Source: Paenibacillus alkalitolerans
Lineage (GTDB): Bacteria; Bacillota; Bacilli; Paenibacillales; YIM-B00363
Direction of reading: 5' to 3'
Length of the DNA: 64,000 nucleotides
NCBI RefSeq assembly: GCF_016482785.1
Contig: NZ_JAEMXM010000003.1
Span: 1 to 64,000 of the forward strand
Below are positions 52,718 through 62,750 of the stretch, piece after piece (positions within the stretch are counted from its first letter, which is position 1; each line of letters opens with the position of its first letter). The position numbers were made by a program, and so were the translations under genes. The notes beneath the pieces were generated by a model. It did no database searches and was not told where the DNA came from. It was given only the letters and a program-made list of their open reading frames with translations.

Positions 52718-53932
52718 ATGGAAACCAACCGGCAAGCGGGGGCTCGCAGCGGTATGACAAGCAAGCCCGGTGCGCTTATGGAAGTCCTCGGCGTATCGAC
52801 GAAACTCGGATTAACTTCATTCGGGGGGCCGATCGCCCACCTCGGCTATTTTCACGACGAATACATTCGCCGCCGCAAGTGGATGGATGAGCGCAGTTAC
52901 GCCGATTTGGTGGCATTGTGCCAGTTTCTGCCCGGACCGGCCAGCAGCCAGGTCGGTATCGGCATCGGCGTCATTCGTGCAGGTCTGCTAGGCGGTTTGA
53001 TTGCATGGCTCGGCTTTACGCTGCCCTCTGTCATTGCGCTGGTTCTATTCGCCTTATTGCTTCAAGGCTTTGATATTGGCGGCGCAGGATGGATTCACGG
53101 GCTTAAAATCGTCGCCGTAGCGATTGTCGCTCATGCGATTCTTGGTATGGGACAGAAACTGACACCTGACCGGAACCGGGCGACCATCGCGATTATTGCG
53201 GCATCCGTCACCCTTTTGTGGCAGACGGCGTTCAGTCAGGTGCTGTTGATCATTGCGGCGGGTATAATCGGACTTTGGATGTACCGAAAAACGGCAATTC
53301 CGGAAGCTCCCAACTTGCCGGTGCCTGTAAGCCGTGGTCTTGCTGTCATTTGTCTAGTTCTCTTTTTTGGTTTATTGATCGCGCTGCCTCTGCTCCGACA
53401 GTTTTTCGCCGGTGGTTGGCTGCCGTTATTCGACAGCTTTTATCGTGCAGGTTCTCTTGTATTCGGAGGGGGTCACGTTGTACTCCCCTTGCTTGAAAGG
53501 GAATCGGTGCCCGCCGGATGGGTGAGCAGCCAGGACTTCCTCGCCGGCTACGGCGCAACGCAAGCGGTTCCCGGACCGTTATTCACCTTTGCCGCATACT
53601 TAGGGGCGATGGCAAACGGAATTTCTGGGGCTTTAATCGCGACCGGGGCTATTTTTCTGCCCGCATTCTTGTTAATCATAGGAGCTCTTCCGTTTTGGAA
53701 TTCCCTACGTAAAAGTCCGAAGGTACAGGGCGCTTTGATCGGCATCAATGCAGCGGTTGTGGGCATCCTTCTCGCCGCGCTGTATAATCCGTTGTGGACT
53801 ACTGCGATTTTGACTCCCGCTGATTTTGCGTTGGCTGCGATTTTGTTTATTTTGCTGGTCTTCTGGAAAGTGCCGCCTTGGGTAGTTGTTTTGTCAGGAG
53901 CAATAGGAGGAACTCTTGTTTCTTATTTGTAA
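52718..53932 (+). CDS. chrA: chromate transporter ChrA
   Basis: 404 residues with two homologous halves. Each begins with the FxxxxGF/GGxGPIxxL-type motif (TSFGGPIAHLG in the first half, VFGGGHVVLPLLE in the second), and PGPASSQVGIGIG and AVPGPLFTFAAYLG repeat the P-G-P loop. About ten membrane segments. Exports chromate. Alone behind AAGGAG. Confidence 0.93.
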   Translation: METNRQAGARSGMTSKPGALMEVLGVSTKLGLTSFGGPIAHLGYFHDEYIRRRKWMDERSYADLVALCQFLPGPASSQVGIGIGVIRAGLLGGLIAWLGFTLPSVIALVLFALLLQGFDIGGAGWIHGLKIVAVAIVAHAILGMGQKLTPDRNRATIAIIAASVTLLWQTAFSQVLLIIAAGIIGLWMYRKTAIPEAPNLPVPVSRGLAVICLVLFFGLLIALPLLRQFFAGGWLPLFDSFYRAGSLVFGGGHVVLPLLERESVPAGWVSSQDFLAGYGATQAVPGPLFTFAAYLGAMANGISGALIATGAIFLPAFLLIIGALPFWNSLRKSPKVQGALIGINAAVVGILLAALYNPLWTTAILTPADFALAAILFILLVFWKVPPWVVVLSGAIGGTLVSYL

Positions 53933-53948
53933 AGCTGCGCTTCAAACT

Positions 53949-54254
53949 TCACACCAGCCACTTTGATGCCCAAGCATAGATTTCCCTAATGATCGGTTCA
54001 ACTTCTCTGCCTTTTTCCGTCATTTGATATTCTACTCTGGGAGGAACTTCAGCATAAATCGTCCGGGTCACCATTCCGGCGGCTTCGAGCTCCTTTAACC
54101 GCTCGGAGAGAAGGCGGCCGCTGGCATCGGTATCATCTTCAAGCTGATAAAAACGTTTGGGACCGGAAAGAAGATGATACAAAATAATAATTACCCATTT
54201 CTTGCCCAATATCTCCATTGCTTCGGTCACGAGGCATTTTTTTTGTTCATTCAT
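53949..54254 (-). CDS. HxlR-family regulator
   Basis: 101 residues: EILGKKWVIIILYHLLSGPKRF, then DASGRLLSERLKELEAAGMV, the winged HTH of HxlR proteins. Cysteine in the N-terminal KKCLV could be a redox sensor. Divergent from the broken dioxygenase gene, its likely original target. Confidence 0.92.
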   Translation of the reverse strand: MNEQKKCLVTEAMEILGKKWVIIILYHLLSGPKRFYQLEDDTDASGRLLSERLKELEAAGMVTRTIYAEVPPRVEYQMTEKGREVEPIIREIYAWASKWLV

Positions 54255-54321
54255 ATGGATCCCTCTAATCTGTTAAGGTACTTATTATTATAACATAAAG
54301 AAATGACTTGAAATAATAAAG

Positions 54322-54353
54322 TTACTATTATATAGTTTTATTACAAATAGTAA
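54322..54353. promoter_or_regulatory. palindromic site between hxlR and dioxygenase remnant
   Basis: TTACTATT (54322-54329) and AATAGTAA (54346-54353) are exact complements 16 bases apart, in the divergent AT-rich intergenic region. Likely HxlR operator. Confidence 0.5.
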
Positions 54354-54456
54354 GTGAAGTGAAGCCGGATTTCCCTCCGAGTGATCTTTTTTTGTTTTAT
54401 TACTTACTTTTAATAATATAGTTGTATTTAATCACTTTTGAAAGCGGGGTAATAAC

Positions 54457-54892
54457 ATGGTTCCAGCTTTATTTATCGGTCACGGTTCGCCAATGCTGGC
54501 CCTTTCAATTGTCGGTGAATCCGATTTTGCCGCCCAAGGAACAATATAACATCGGCATGGCGCTGCAAGGGCTTGGTGCGGAAAACATTCTGGTCATCGG
54601 AAGCGGGACTACGGTGCACAATCTTCGTTGGTTTTTCCCTGATGCCGCGGAACCAAAACCTGAAGCGCTACAATTTGATGATTGGATCATTGACAAAGTG
54701 CAAAGCCGGGATATCGATTCGTTGGATCGTTATGTGGAGTCGGCGCCTCATGCGCGGTTGGCGGTTCCGAGGGCGGAACATTTCGCACCGCTCTTTCTGG
54801 CCATGGGCAGTGGAGAAGGGGAGAAAACTCCTGTTGTCATTCATCGCTCATATGAATTTGGCACATTGAGCAATTTGTGTTTCGAATTTTAA
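54457..54892 (+). pseudogene. DODA/LigB-type extradiol dioxygenase, internally deleted
   Basis: Starts like a 4,5-DOPA dioxygenase (MVPALFIGHGSPMLAL), then continues in another frame with QLSVNPILPPKEQYNIG, NILVIGSGTTVHNLR and PRAEHFAPLFLAMG from the C-terminal half. The middle of the family (about 100-120 residues with the metal-site His and the VVFSAHW block) is missing, and the frame shifts at the join. Non-functional. Confidence 0.85.
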
Positions 54893-54908
54893 TTGAGGTG
54901 ACAGAACT

Positions 54909-55670
54909 ATGCCCGCTACAAAAATTTTCGACCCGCAAGTCGTATCGCTATTGCAAGAGAAAGTGCAATTGATCCAAACCGGCGAGGGAGCAATATATCT
55001 TGTCGGACCCATTAATTTACCGGTTAACCTGATGGGGGAAACCGTCGAGTTCAGGTGGTATTGCTGGCTTAATTGCAGCGAAGTGACGGACGATATGGAG
55101 CGTATTATCGCCAAGCTGTCTTCCGCCAATTTAGCCGAATTTCAACAATCGAGCGTACTGGTCCATGGGGATTTCCGAAACGTCGATCACGCATTGATCC
55201 GGTTCCACTCCATCTGTCACACCGGAGATATTTTCGGCAGCAAACGCTGCGATTGCGGATATCAGTTGAAACAGTCAATGAAGCATATTGCCGAACACGG
55301 CCATGGCGCTCTGTTTTATTTGGCCAATCATGAAGGCAGGGGCATCGGGTTGTTCAGTAAAGCGATGGCTTATATTCTACAGGAGAACGGATACGATACC
55401 GTGGATGCCAACCATAAGCTTGGGTTTGTCGATGATGCGCGCGATTACAGCGATGCGATAGAAGTGCTGAAAGCGCTCCGGACCAAGCCTGTAACGCTCA
55501 TTACGAACAACCCGAGAAAGCTGGAGGCGTTAAAAGCGGCAGGCATGGACGTCGAGGACCGGGTGCAGCTTTGGGGAGATGTCTCCGAATACAACGAGAA
55601 ATATTTGAAGACGAAAATTGAGCGGTCCGGACACTTGAATGAAGGCGAAGGCTGCTGCCACAACGATTGA
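54909..55670 (+). CDS. GTP cyclohydrolase II-like protein
   Basis: 253 residues. Zinc Cys103, Cys114 and Cys116 (SICHTGDIFGSKRCDCGYQL), plus NHEGRGIGL and PVTLITNNPRKLEAL, typical of RibA, which opens GTP for riboflavin synthesis. The N-terminal 55 residues and C-terminal CCHND are not in the plain RibA core, so a paralogue specialised for another flavin or purine use is possible. Seventeen bases after the broken dioxygenase. Confidence 0.85.
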   Translation: MPATKIFDPQVVSLLQEKVQLIQTGEGAIYLVGPINLPVNLMGETVEFRWYCWLNCSEVTDDMERIIAKLSSANLAEFQQSSVLVHGDFRNVDHALIRFHSICHTGDIFGSKRCDCGYQLKQSMKHIAEHGHGALFYLANHEGRGIGLFSKAMAYILQENGYDTVDANHKLGFVDDARDYSDAIEVLKALRTKPVTLITNNPRKLEALKAAGMDVEDRVQLWGDVSEYNEKYLKTKIERSGHLNEGEGCCHND

Positions 55671-55752
55671 TTCCTTAGACGGACTACGGTCCAGACGCAA
55701 CCGAATTATGGTATAGTGTTCATAGTTCGCAAGGAAAAGGAGTCAACACGGT

Positions 55753-57963
55753 ATGACGAAACGATTGATTTTGGCGGAAAAGCCTTCGGTCGCGCGGGAT
55801 CTGGCGCGTGTGCTCAAATGCGGTAAAAAAGGGGACGGGTTTCTGGAGGGGGCGAACGACATCGTCACCTGGGCGTTAGGTCACTTGGTGACGCTGGCGG
55901 ATCCCGAATCCTATGACGATAAATATAAAACGTGGCGACTGGAAGACCTGCCGATGCTGCCGGAGCGTCTGCAACTGACGGTCATCCGACAGTCGAGCAA
56001 GCAGTTCGCCGCGGTGAAGTCGCAGCTAGTCCGAAAAGACGTGAGCGAAATTGTGATTGCGACGGACGCCGGCCGAGAGGGAGAGCTGGTCGCGCGCTGG
56101 ATTATCGAGAAGGCGAACGTCCATAAGCCGATCAAGCGGCTGTGGATTTCTTCCGTCACGGACAAAGCAATTCAGGACGGATTCCGCCAACTAAAGCCAG
56201 GGAAGGACTACGAGAATTTATATTATTCCGCAGTCGCACGTTCGGAAGCCGATTGGTACGTCGGACTCAATGCAAGTCGGGCGCTGTCGACGAAATTCAA
56301 CGCGCAGCTCAACTGCGGTCGCGTTCAGACGCCTGTGGTGGCGATCATCGCGCAGCGGGAAGACGAGATTAACCATTTTCAACCGAAAACGTATTACGGC
56401 ATCGAAGCGCACACGAATGAGAAGCTGGTCTTAACGTGGCAGGACGGCAATGGGAGCAGCCGTAGCTTCGATGCGGAACGCGTGGCGGCGATCGTGAACA
56501 AGCTCGGTCGCCAGAATGCGGTCGTGACGCAGATTGACCGGAAGCCGAAGAAGGCGTACGCGCCGTCTCTGTACGATCTGACGGAGCTGCAGCGCGACGG
56601 CAATAAGCAGTTCGGCTTTTCCGCGAAGGATACCCTTAGCATTATGCAGAAGCTGTACGAGCAGCATAAGGCGGTCACCTATCCCCGTACGGATTCGCGG
56701 TATTTGTCTTCGGATATGGTCAATACGATTCCGGATCGTCTCCGAGGCTGCGGCGTCGGTCCGTACCGCGCGCTGGCGGCGAAGGTGTTGAAAAAGGGGA
56801 TCCCGGCTTCCGCCGCGTTCGTCGACGACAGTAAGGTAAGCGACCATCATGCGATCGTACCGACGGAGGAGTCGGTGAATTTGTCCGCGCTCAACGATAA
56901 GGAGCGGAAGATCTACGACCTGATCGTGCGGCGGTTCCTGGCCGTGTTATATCCGCCGTTCGAGTACGAGCAGCTGACCGTGCACGCGGCGATCGGCGGC
57001 GAGGCGTTCGTGGCGCGGGGGAAGACGGTGCTGCAGGCGGGCTGGAAGGAAGCGTACGACCATTCGTTCAACGAAGAGGAGGCGCCGGACGACATCCGGG
57101 AGCAGCTCCTTCCGCGAATCGAGAAGGGTCACACACTGGCGATCCGGCTGATCGCCCAGACGTCGGGGCAGACGAAGCCGCCAGCGCGATTTAATGAAGC
57201 GACGTTGCTTTCAGCGATGGAAAACCCGGCGCCTTTCCTGGCGGCGGACCAACGACAGCTGAGCGATACGCTCAAGTCGACGGGCGGCCTCGGGACGGTT
57301 GCGACGCGCGCGGATATCATCGAGAAGCTGTTCAACTCGTTCCTCATCGAGAAGCGCGGAGGCAAGGACATCTACCTCACATCGAAGGGAAAGCAGCTCT
57401 TGGAGCTCGTCCCGGCCGACTTGAAATCTCCGGCGCTGACGGGAGAATGGGAGAGGAAGCTGGAGCGAATCGCGAAGGGGCAACTGAAGAAGGACCTTTT
57501 CATAGCTGAGATCAAGCAGTATACGAGAACGGTCGTTTCCGAAATCAAGGGCAGCGACAAGACATACAAGCACGAGAATCTGACCCGAAAGGCTTGCCCG
57601 GACTGCGGGAAAGCGATGCTAGAGGTGAACGGGAAGAAGGGGAAGATGCTCGTCTGCCAGGACCGCGAATGCGGACACCGGAAAAACATCTCGCTCGTAA
57701 CGAACGCCCGTTGTCCGCAATGCAGGAAGAAGCTGGAGCTTCGCGGCGAGGGAGAGGGGCAAATTTTCGTCTGTGCGTGCGGCTATCGCGAGAAGCTGTC
57801 GGCGTTCCAAGCGCGGCGCGAGAAGGAAACGGGCGGCGGCAAGATGGATAAGCGGTCGGTGCAAAAATTCCTGCAGACGCAGCGGCAGGAGGAGCCGATC
57901 AATAATGCGCTTGCGGAAGCTTTGAAAAAGTTGCAGCTTGGCGGGGACGATGGGGGCAAATAA
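55753..57963 (+). CDS. topB: DNA topoisomerase III
   Basis: 736 residues. TOPRIM domain (LILAEKPSVARDLA, then TDAGREGEL), catalytic Tyr310 in TYPRTDSRYL, and two zinc-ribbon repeats at the C-terminus (CPDCGKAML and CPQCRKKLEL). Relaxes and decatenates DNA. Strong AAAGGAG site; monocistronic. Confidence 0.95.
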   Translation: MTKRLILAEKPSVARDLARVLKCGKKGDGFLEGANDIVTWALGHLVTLADPESYDDKYKTWRLEDLPMLPERLQLTVIRQSSKQFAAVKSQLVRKDVSEIVIATDAGREGELVARWIIEKANVHKPIKRLWISSVTDKAIQDGFRQLKPGKDYENLYYSAVARSEADWYVGLNASRALSTKFNAQLNCGRVQTPVVAIIAQREDEINHFQPKTYYGIEAHTNEKLVLTWQDGNGSSRSFDAERVAAIVNKLGRQNAVVTQIDRKPKKAYAPSLYDLTELQRDGNKQFGFSAKDTLSIMQKLYEQHKAVTYPRTDSRYLSSDMVNTIPDRLRGCGVGPYRALAAKVLKKGIPASAAFVDDSKVSDHHAIVPTEESVNLSALNDKERKIYDLIVRRFLAVLYPPFEYEQLTVHAAIGGEAFVARGKTVLQAGWKEAYDHSFNEEEAPDDIREQLLPRIEKGHTLAIRLIAQTSGQTKPPARFNEATLLSAMENPAPFLAADQRQLSDTLKSTGGLGTVATRADIIEKLFNSFLIEKRGGKDIYLTSKGKQLLELVPADLKSPALTGEWERKLERIAKGQLKKDLFIAEIKQYTRTVVSEIKGSDKTYKHENLTRKACPDCGKAMLEVNGKKGKMLVCQDRECGHRKNISLVTNARCPQCRKKLELRGEGEGQIFVCACGYREKLSAFQARREKETGGGKMDKRSVQKFLQTQRQEEPINNALAEALKKLQLGGDDGGK

Positions 57964-58179
57964 GCGGGAGACCAGAAGCCAACTAGATTCAGTGTATTCA
58001 CGAAAAAGTATAATTTTAGGTCATGTACAATTATTTAAATCTATAAATAATAGTGATACACTATGATAGGGTTAATCCAGAGAAAGTTGTGTGACTAGGT
58101 CGCGCCTTGGCTTGCTGTAGCGCCTAAGCAGGAGCGCCTACATCCTTTCTGCAATTCTTAGGGTATAAGGACGGTAAAA

Positions 58180-59697
58180 ATGAGCAACGGACAAACTAGA
58201 ACAGACGTTATCTTAATTGGTGCCGGAATCATGAGCGCGACTTTGGGGTCATTGCTGAAACAATTAGTACCGGACTGGGAAATTACAGTCTTTGAGAGGC
58301 TCGCAAACGCAGGAGAGGAAAGCTCTAACGAATGGAATAATGCGGGAACGGGGCATGCGGCACTGTGCGAGCTTAACTACACCGTCGAACAACCGGACGG
58401 ATCCATAGATATTAGCAAAGCTATAAAAATTAATGAAGAGTATCAGATTTCAAAGCAGTTTTGGTCTTATCTTATAAACAGCAATCTGATACGTAATCCG
58501 CGGGACTTTATCGTGTCATTGCCTCATATGAGTTTTGTACAAGGGGAACAAAATGTAACGTTTTTAAAGAAACGTTTCGAAGCGCTATCTGACAATCCTT
58601 TGTTTCAAGGTATGGAATTTTCCGATGACCCGGGAAAACTGATGGAATGGATTCCGCTTATGATGAAAGAACGCACATTGAATGAACCTATAGCGGCAAC
58701 AAGAATCGAATGTGGAACCGATGTCAACTTTGGCGCTTTAACGCGTATATTGTTTGACCACTTAAAGAGTAAAAACGTCGATATAAAATTCAAACATAAT
58801 GTTGATGATATTAAACGTACCAGCGACGGCTCGTGGGAATTGAAAGTGCGGAATGTCGATAGCGGTACCGTCGAACGGCATACTGCAAAATTCGTCTTTA
58901 TCGGCGGCGGGGGAGGAAGCCTGCATTTGCTGCAAAAATCCGGTATTCCTGAAGGAAAAGGTATTGGAGGATTTCCGGTAAGCGGAATATTTATGGTGTG
59001 TACCAATCCCGATGTTGTGGCGCAGCATCATGCAAAAGTATACGGCAAAGCTAAGGTTGGCGCTCCGCCAATGTCTGTTCCGCATCTTGACACAAGATAT
59101 ATCGATAATAAAAAATCGTTGCTCTTTGGACCGTTTGCCGGCTTCTCGCCAAAGTTCTTAAAAACCGGTTCAATGTTCGATTTAGTAACTTCCGTAAAAC
59201 CGAATAATGTCTTAACTATGTTGGCAGCAGGCGCAAAAGAGATGTCATTGACAAAATACCTGATCCAGCAAGTTATGTTATCGAAAGAGCAGCGCATGGA
59301 AGAGTTACGCGAGTTTATCCCGAACGCCAAAAATGAGGATTGGGATTTAGTGGTAGCTGGGCAACGTGTGCAGGTTATCAAAGATACTCCTGCCGGCAAA
59401 GGAACGCTTCAATTTGGTACGGAAGTTATTAGTGCCGCTGACGGGTCGATAGCTGCATTGCTCGGCGCTTCTCCGGGTGCTTCTACCGCCGTTTCCGTCA
59501 TGCTTGAGTTAATAAAAAAATGTTTTCCGCAACATATAAAAGCGTGGGAACCGAAAATAAAAGAAATGATTCCTTCTTATGGCGTGTCACTGTTGAAAAA
59601 CCCGGACCTTATCCGCGAAATTCATGCTTCAACAGCGCGGACGCTTGATCTAAGCGAAAACTTGCAGTTACAGATAGCACGCCGAACCGTATCATAA
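58180..59697 (+). CDS. mqo: malate:quinone oxidoreductase
   Basis: 505 residues. FAD-binding [21 protein letters not shown] at the N-terminus, then [18 protein letters not shown] and [18 protein letters not shown]. Oxidises malate to oxaloacetate and reduces quinone at the membrane. The 200 bases upstream hold no gene. A terminator follows. Confidence 0.96.
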   Translation: MSNGQTRTDVILIGAGIMSATLGSLLKQLVPDWEITVFERLANAGEESSNEWNNAGTGHAALCELNYTVEQPDGSIDISKAIKINEEYQISKQFWSYLINSNLIRNPRDFIVSLPHMSFVQGEQNVTFLKKRFEALSDNPLFQGMEFSDDPGKLMEWIPLMMKERTLNEPIAATRIECGTDVNFGALTRILFDHLKSKNVDIKFKHNVDDIKRTSDGSWELKVRNVDSGTVERHTAKFVFIGGGGGSLHLLQKSGIPEGKGIGGFPVSGIFMVCTNPDVVAQHHAKVYGKAKVGAPPMSVPHLDTRYIDNKKSLLFGPFAGFSPKFLKTGSMFDLVTSVKPNNVLTMLAAGAKEMSLTKYLIQQVMLSKEQRMEELREFIPNAKNEDWDLVVAGQRVQVIKDTPAGKGTLQFGTEVISAADGSIAALLGASPGASTAVSVMLELIKKCFPQHIKAWEPKIKEMIPSYGVSLLKNPDLIREIHASTARTLDLSENLQLQIARRTVS

Positions 59698-59740
59698 CCA
59701 GTTCCGGAAGCGGATCGGGAGTTCGGAATAAATTAATAAA

Positions 59741-59790
59741 ACAGCGGCAGTCTAAGACTTATTATGCGTCTTAGGCAGCCGCTGTTCGCG
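59741..59790 (+). terminator. terminator after mqo
   Basis: ACAGCGGCAGTCTAAGAC pairs with GTCTTAGGCAGCCGCTGT over 18 bases with little mismatch; the tail is only weakly T-rich. Confidence 0.7.
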
Positions 59791-59946
59791 TTTCATGTCC
59801 CGACGAGTTTCAATGTTCTGGAAGTAACGATTGCCGCTGCCCAATATGACTGTTAAATGGCGTGCCGTAACTTATTCGTAATAAGTATCGTCTAATCTTC
59901 TGTAAGTAAATGGAGATGCGTGAGTGGGAGAGAGGAGACCTTTTTC

Positions 59947-61713
59947 ATGAGAAAGTTAATAGTTTTTTTGCTGCTAGCAATATGTTTCGTTTATGCAATT
60001 CCTTCAACCTATGCTGCTGACGTGGGAAAGAAGCCGCTAAACGAAGTGTTCGACCGGATGGTGATCGTTCCGTACGACTTTCAGGGTAAGGCATTTGTAA
60101 ACGGGCAAAAGTCCGATGTTTACGAAGGTTATCGGATGTATGACAGAAACGGGCGCGTCTTGGTCCCGATCCGGTTAATGGGTTATCTCGCAGCTCAGGT
60201 TGGTACTAACTATTGGGATGTGAGCTGGAACCAGCAGAAGCCGGATGAAGTGCTCTTAACGAGCCAAGCATTACATAAGACAATCAAATTTACCGTTAAC
60301 AGCAAAACGATGCTGGTCAACAAGCAGCCCGTTGCTTTGGATGTGCCGCCGCAGCAAATAAACGGCCGAATCGTACTGCCACTGAGAAGTGCGGCATTAG
60401 CTTTGGAGAAAAAAATCGATTGGTTGGACGGATTGATTCTAATCGGTGACGAGTCCGTAGATTTACAGCATCCGCAGACATTGGCCATCAAGGATAAAAT
60501 CAAAAAAGAGCTGACAGACACCCGCAAACGGATTGACTATGAGAAAGCGGCAAACCCAATTGCGAAATACGGTAATTCCGTTTATTACGTCAAGAGCGTT
60601 TATACGGATAGAGAAGTAATAGAGGAGCTCTATAGGAAAGAAGACGGGAAGAAGGAAGTTAAAGTACAAGTGTCGGGGAAGCCGCTGCTTCACTCCGCAA
60701 AGGTCATTGGCGATGAGCTTTATTACGTTTCAATTGTGAATAACATAAGCGAACTTTATGCATTCAGCTTTGCCGAGACTAAATCCAGGAAAATTTGTAC
60801 GATTACAGAGTGGAAACCGGCAGACGGATGGTTGGATGACATTATGGAAATCGATAACGAGCTGTATATCAACCTGCACACCGGCGATTTAACAATGGGT
60901 GGCGAGACGTTATACAAGGTTGAAAACGGTGCTCTCAAGAAGGTACTGTCGGCAAAGAGTCTCATCAAGTTTGCGAAGGACCGGGACAATATTTACTTTA
61001 CGGACTTCAGGTTCATGAGCGGTCCTGCTAATAACTTATTCCTGGTCGACAACACATCAGGGAAAGATACGATGATCGGAGAAGACAGCTTTGCGTATGG
61101 GGTTAGCCGCACATTCACTGAAAATGGCGGAGTTAGTTACGGAGTGAGCGAAGCATTGTACATCAAAGACGGTTACCTCTACACGTTAGGGTATAAAGAA
61201 AGCGATCCTGAGGATAAAAGCTCCGTGTACAAAATCAATCTTGCGGATCGGACGCAGGTCAAGCTGACTTCTCCGGCCAAAGATTTCTGGATGGTCGATA
61301 ACCAAATTTATTATATCGATTCGAGCTCGGGTTACTTGCACCGGGTGGATTTGGATGGAGGAAACAATCAGGTTCTGGTTGAAAGAAATGTGCTGCATGC
61401 TCAATTCCATGGCGGAAATGTTTACTACACGGCGAATGTAAGCGGCACCTCTTCCAATTTAGGACAGTTGTATCGGTATAATATCGCGAATAAGCAGGAA
61501 GTTAAGCTGGGCGGTAATTCGATCAATTCGTTCTATGTGGGGGAAGCCGGCGTTTATTTTATATCCAACGGATATGAACCGGGGGTGTTTAAGGCTGATG
61601 CGGACGGTCGCATTGTTTCCTTAATGAAGGATAATGTGAATAACGCGGTTTTAACCGATGCCGGAATGGTATACACGCTGACTTATAAGGAAGGAGTATA
61701 TTCAGGCAAGTAA
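59947..61713 (+). CDS. exported protein: stalk (CuAO-N) domain plus DUF5050-type propeller
   Basis: 588 residues from ATG 59947 behind GAGGAG. Signal peptide (MRKLIVFLLLAICFVYAIPSTYA). Residues about 30-160 are a copper amine oxidase N-terminal-like domain (VLVPIRLMGYLAAQVGTNYWDV). Residues about 190-580 repeat YYxx-strand units (IYYIDSSSGYLHRVDLDGG) like DUF5050 beta-propellers. Such proteins are wall-associated in Paenibacillus; function unknown. Confidence 0.85.
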   Translation: MRKLIVFLLLAICFVYAIPSTYAADVGKKPLNEVFDRMVIVPYDFQGKAFVNGQKSDVYEGYRMYDRNGRVLVPIRLMGYLAAQVGTNYWDVSWNQQKPDEVLLTSQALHKTIKFTVNSKTMLVNKQPVALDVPPQQINGRIVLPLRSAALALEKKIDWLDGLILIGDESVDLQHPQTLAIKDKIKKELTDTRKRIDYEKAANPIAKYGNSVYYVKSVYTDREVIEELYRKEDGKKEVKVQVSGKPLLHSAKVIGDELYYVSIVNNISELYAFSFAETKSRKICTITEWKPADGWLDDIMEIDNELYINLHTGDLTMGGETLYKVENGALKKVLSAKSLIKFAKDRDNIYFTDFRFMSGPANNLFLVDNTSGKDTMIGEDSFAYGVSRTFTENGGVSYGVSEALYIKDGYLYTLGYKESDPEDKSSVYKINLADRTQVKLTSPAKDFWMVDNQIYYIDSSSGYLHRVDLDGGNNQVLVERNVLHAQFHGGNVYYTANVSGTSSNLGQLYRYNIANKQEVKLGGNSINSFYVGEAGVYFISNGYEPGVFKADADGRIVSLMKDNVNNAVLTDAGMVYTLTYKEGVYSGK

Positions 61714-61854
61714 ATTCCGAGAAACACAAACAGAGGGGCCTCAATGACTCTCGGGACGATAGACGAAACCCGCTTGTTGCAATGCCTGTGCCGATACATA
61801 CATTGGTTTCCCCCGATGCAGTCATAAGGATGGCGATTGGGTGTCGCATTAATT

Positions 61855-61900
61855 CAAAGGGGCTAACCGTAAGTCAATTGACATACGGAATAGCCCTTTG
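61855..61900. terminator. bidirectional terminator between converging genes
   Basis: CAAAGGGGCTAACCGTA pairs with TACGGAATAGCCCTTTG, a 17-bp stem with few mismatches. It lies between the propeller gene and the SnoaL gene. Confidence 0.7.
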
Positions 61901-61910
61901 AGTTCAGGAA

Positions 61911-62312
61911 TTAATTGCCTCGAATTTGGCGCCACATGGTGACCATATCGATCCAACCGCGGTGTTCCGCAATCTTGCCGTCGACGACACGATATTGTCG
62001 GTAAAGTGTGACATCAATCGTATTGCCCGTCGGCGCAGTCCCAAAGAACATGCCTTGATGCGTGCCTTTCACGGTCATTCTCACGAGCACCTTGTCTCCT
62101 TGGCCGATGATCTCTTCCACTGTGTAACGTTTATCGGGAAATGCCGCCAAAATGTTCCCGGCAAATAGTTTCAGACCCTCCTTAGATTGATAAGCGAGCT
62201 CTTGATAATCGTCCGACAGAAAGCGATCCACGCATTCCAATTCGCTATTATTCCAAAAAGCCTCAATAAACGCGGTTACCGTTTCAATATTGTTCTCTTC
62301 CAATGTTTTCAT
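61911..62312 (-). CDS. SnoaL-like/ester cyclase-type protein, copy 1
   Basis: 133 residues behind AAAGGAG. NTF2-like fold (EAFWNNSELECVDRFLSDDYQE, FPDKRYTVEEIIGQGDKVLVRMTVKGTHQG, EHRGWIDMVTMWRQI) as in SnoaL polyketide cyclases. Last of a leftward run. It is a paralogue of the next gene upstream. Confidence 0.88.
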   Translation of the reverse strand: MKTLEENNIETVTAFIEAFWNNSELECVDRFLSDDYQELAYQSKEGLKLFAGNILAAFPDKRYTVEEIIGQGDKVLVRMTVKGTHQGMFFGTAPTGNTIDVTLYRQYRVVDGKIAEHRGWIDMVTMWRQIRGN

Positions 62313-62343
62313 AGCTAATTACATCTCCTTTATTGTTTGTTGG

Positions 62344-62691
62344 TTACTTGGCTTGAATTTGCGGCAAAAGCGTCGCCGTGTCGAACCAGCCGCGATGTTC
62401 GGTGATCTTTCCTTCGACGACGCGGAATTCCCGGAACTGCGTGACCTTGACCGCTTTGTTCGTAGCTGCATTTCCAGCAAAATTGCCCGTATGCGTACCC
62501 GTCATGAAAATTCTTGCGATGACCTTCTCTCCTTGGACTAGGATTTCATCCAGCGTATAATGCCGATCCGTAAACGCCTGCGCGATTTGCGTGGCAAAGA
62601 ATTGATCGGTCTTCTCCAAAATGCTTTGATTCGCAATGTCCTCGATAAACGCGGTCACCGTCTCTACATTTTTCTGTTCTAACGTATTCAT
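62344..62691 (-). CDS. SnoaL-like protein, copy 2
   Basis: 115 residues behind AAAAGGAG. Shares FTDRHYTLDEILVQGEKVIARIFMTGTHTG and ITEHRGWFDTATLLPQIQ with copy 1 but lacks about 18 residues near position 30. It starts 31 bases before copy 1, so both are one transcript. Probably arose by tandem duplication. Confidence 0.85.
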   Translation of the reverse strand: MNTLEQKNVETVTAFIEDIANQSILEKTDQFFATQIAQAFTDRHYTLDEILVQGEKVIARIFMTGTHTGNFAGNAATNKAVKVTQFREFRVVEGKITEHRGWFDTATLLPQIQAK

Positions 62692-62750
62692 AGCTGGACA
62701 TCTCCTTTTAAATTGTTTTGTTTAAACCGGTTATACTTGGGCAAACCAAT

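Noticed and set aside
58080-58179. Possible riboswitch before mqo
   Set aside because: Only short repeated AGCGCCTA pieces; no match to a riboswitch core that I know.
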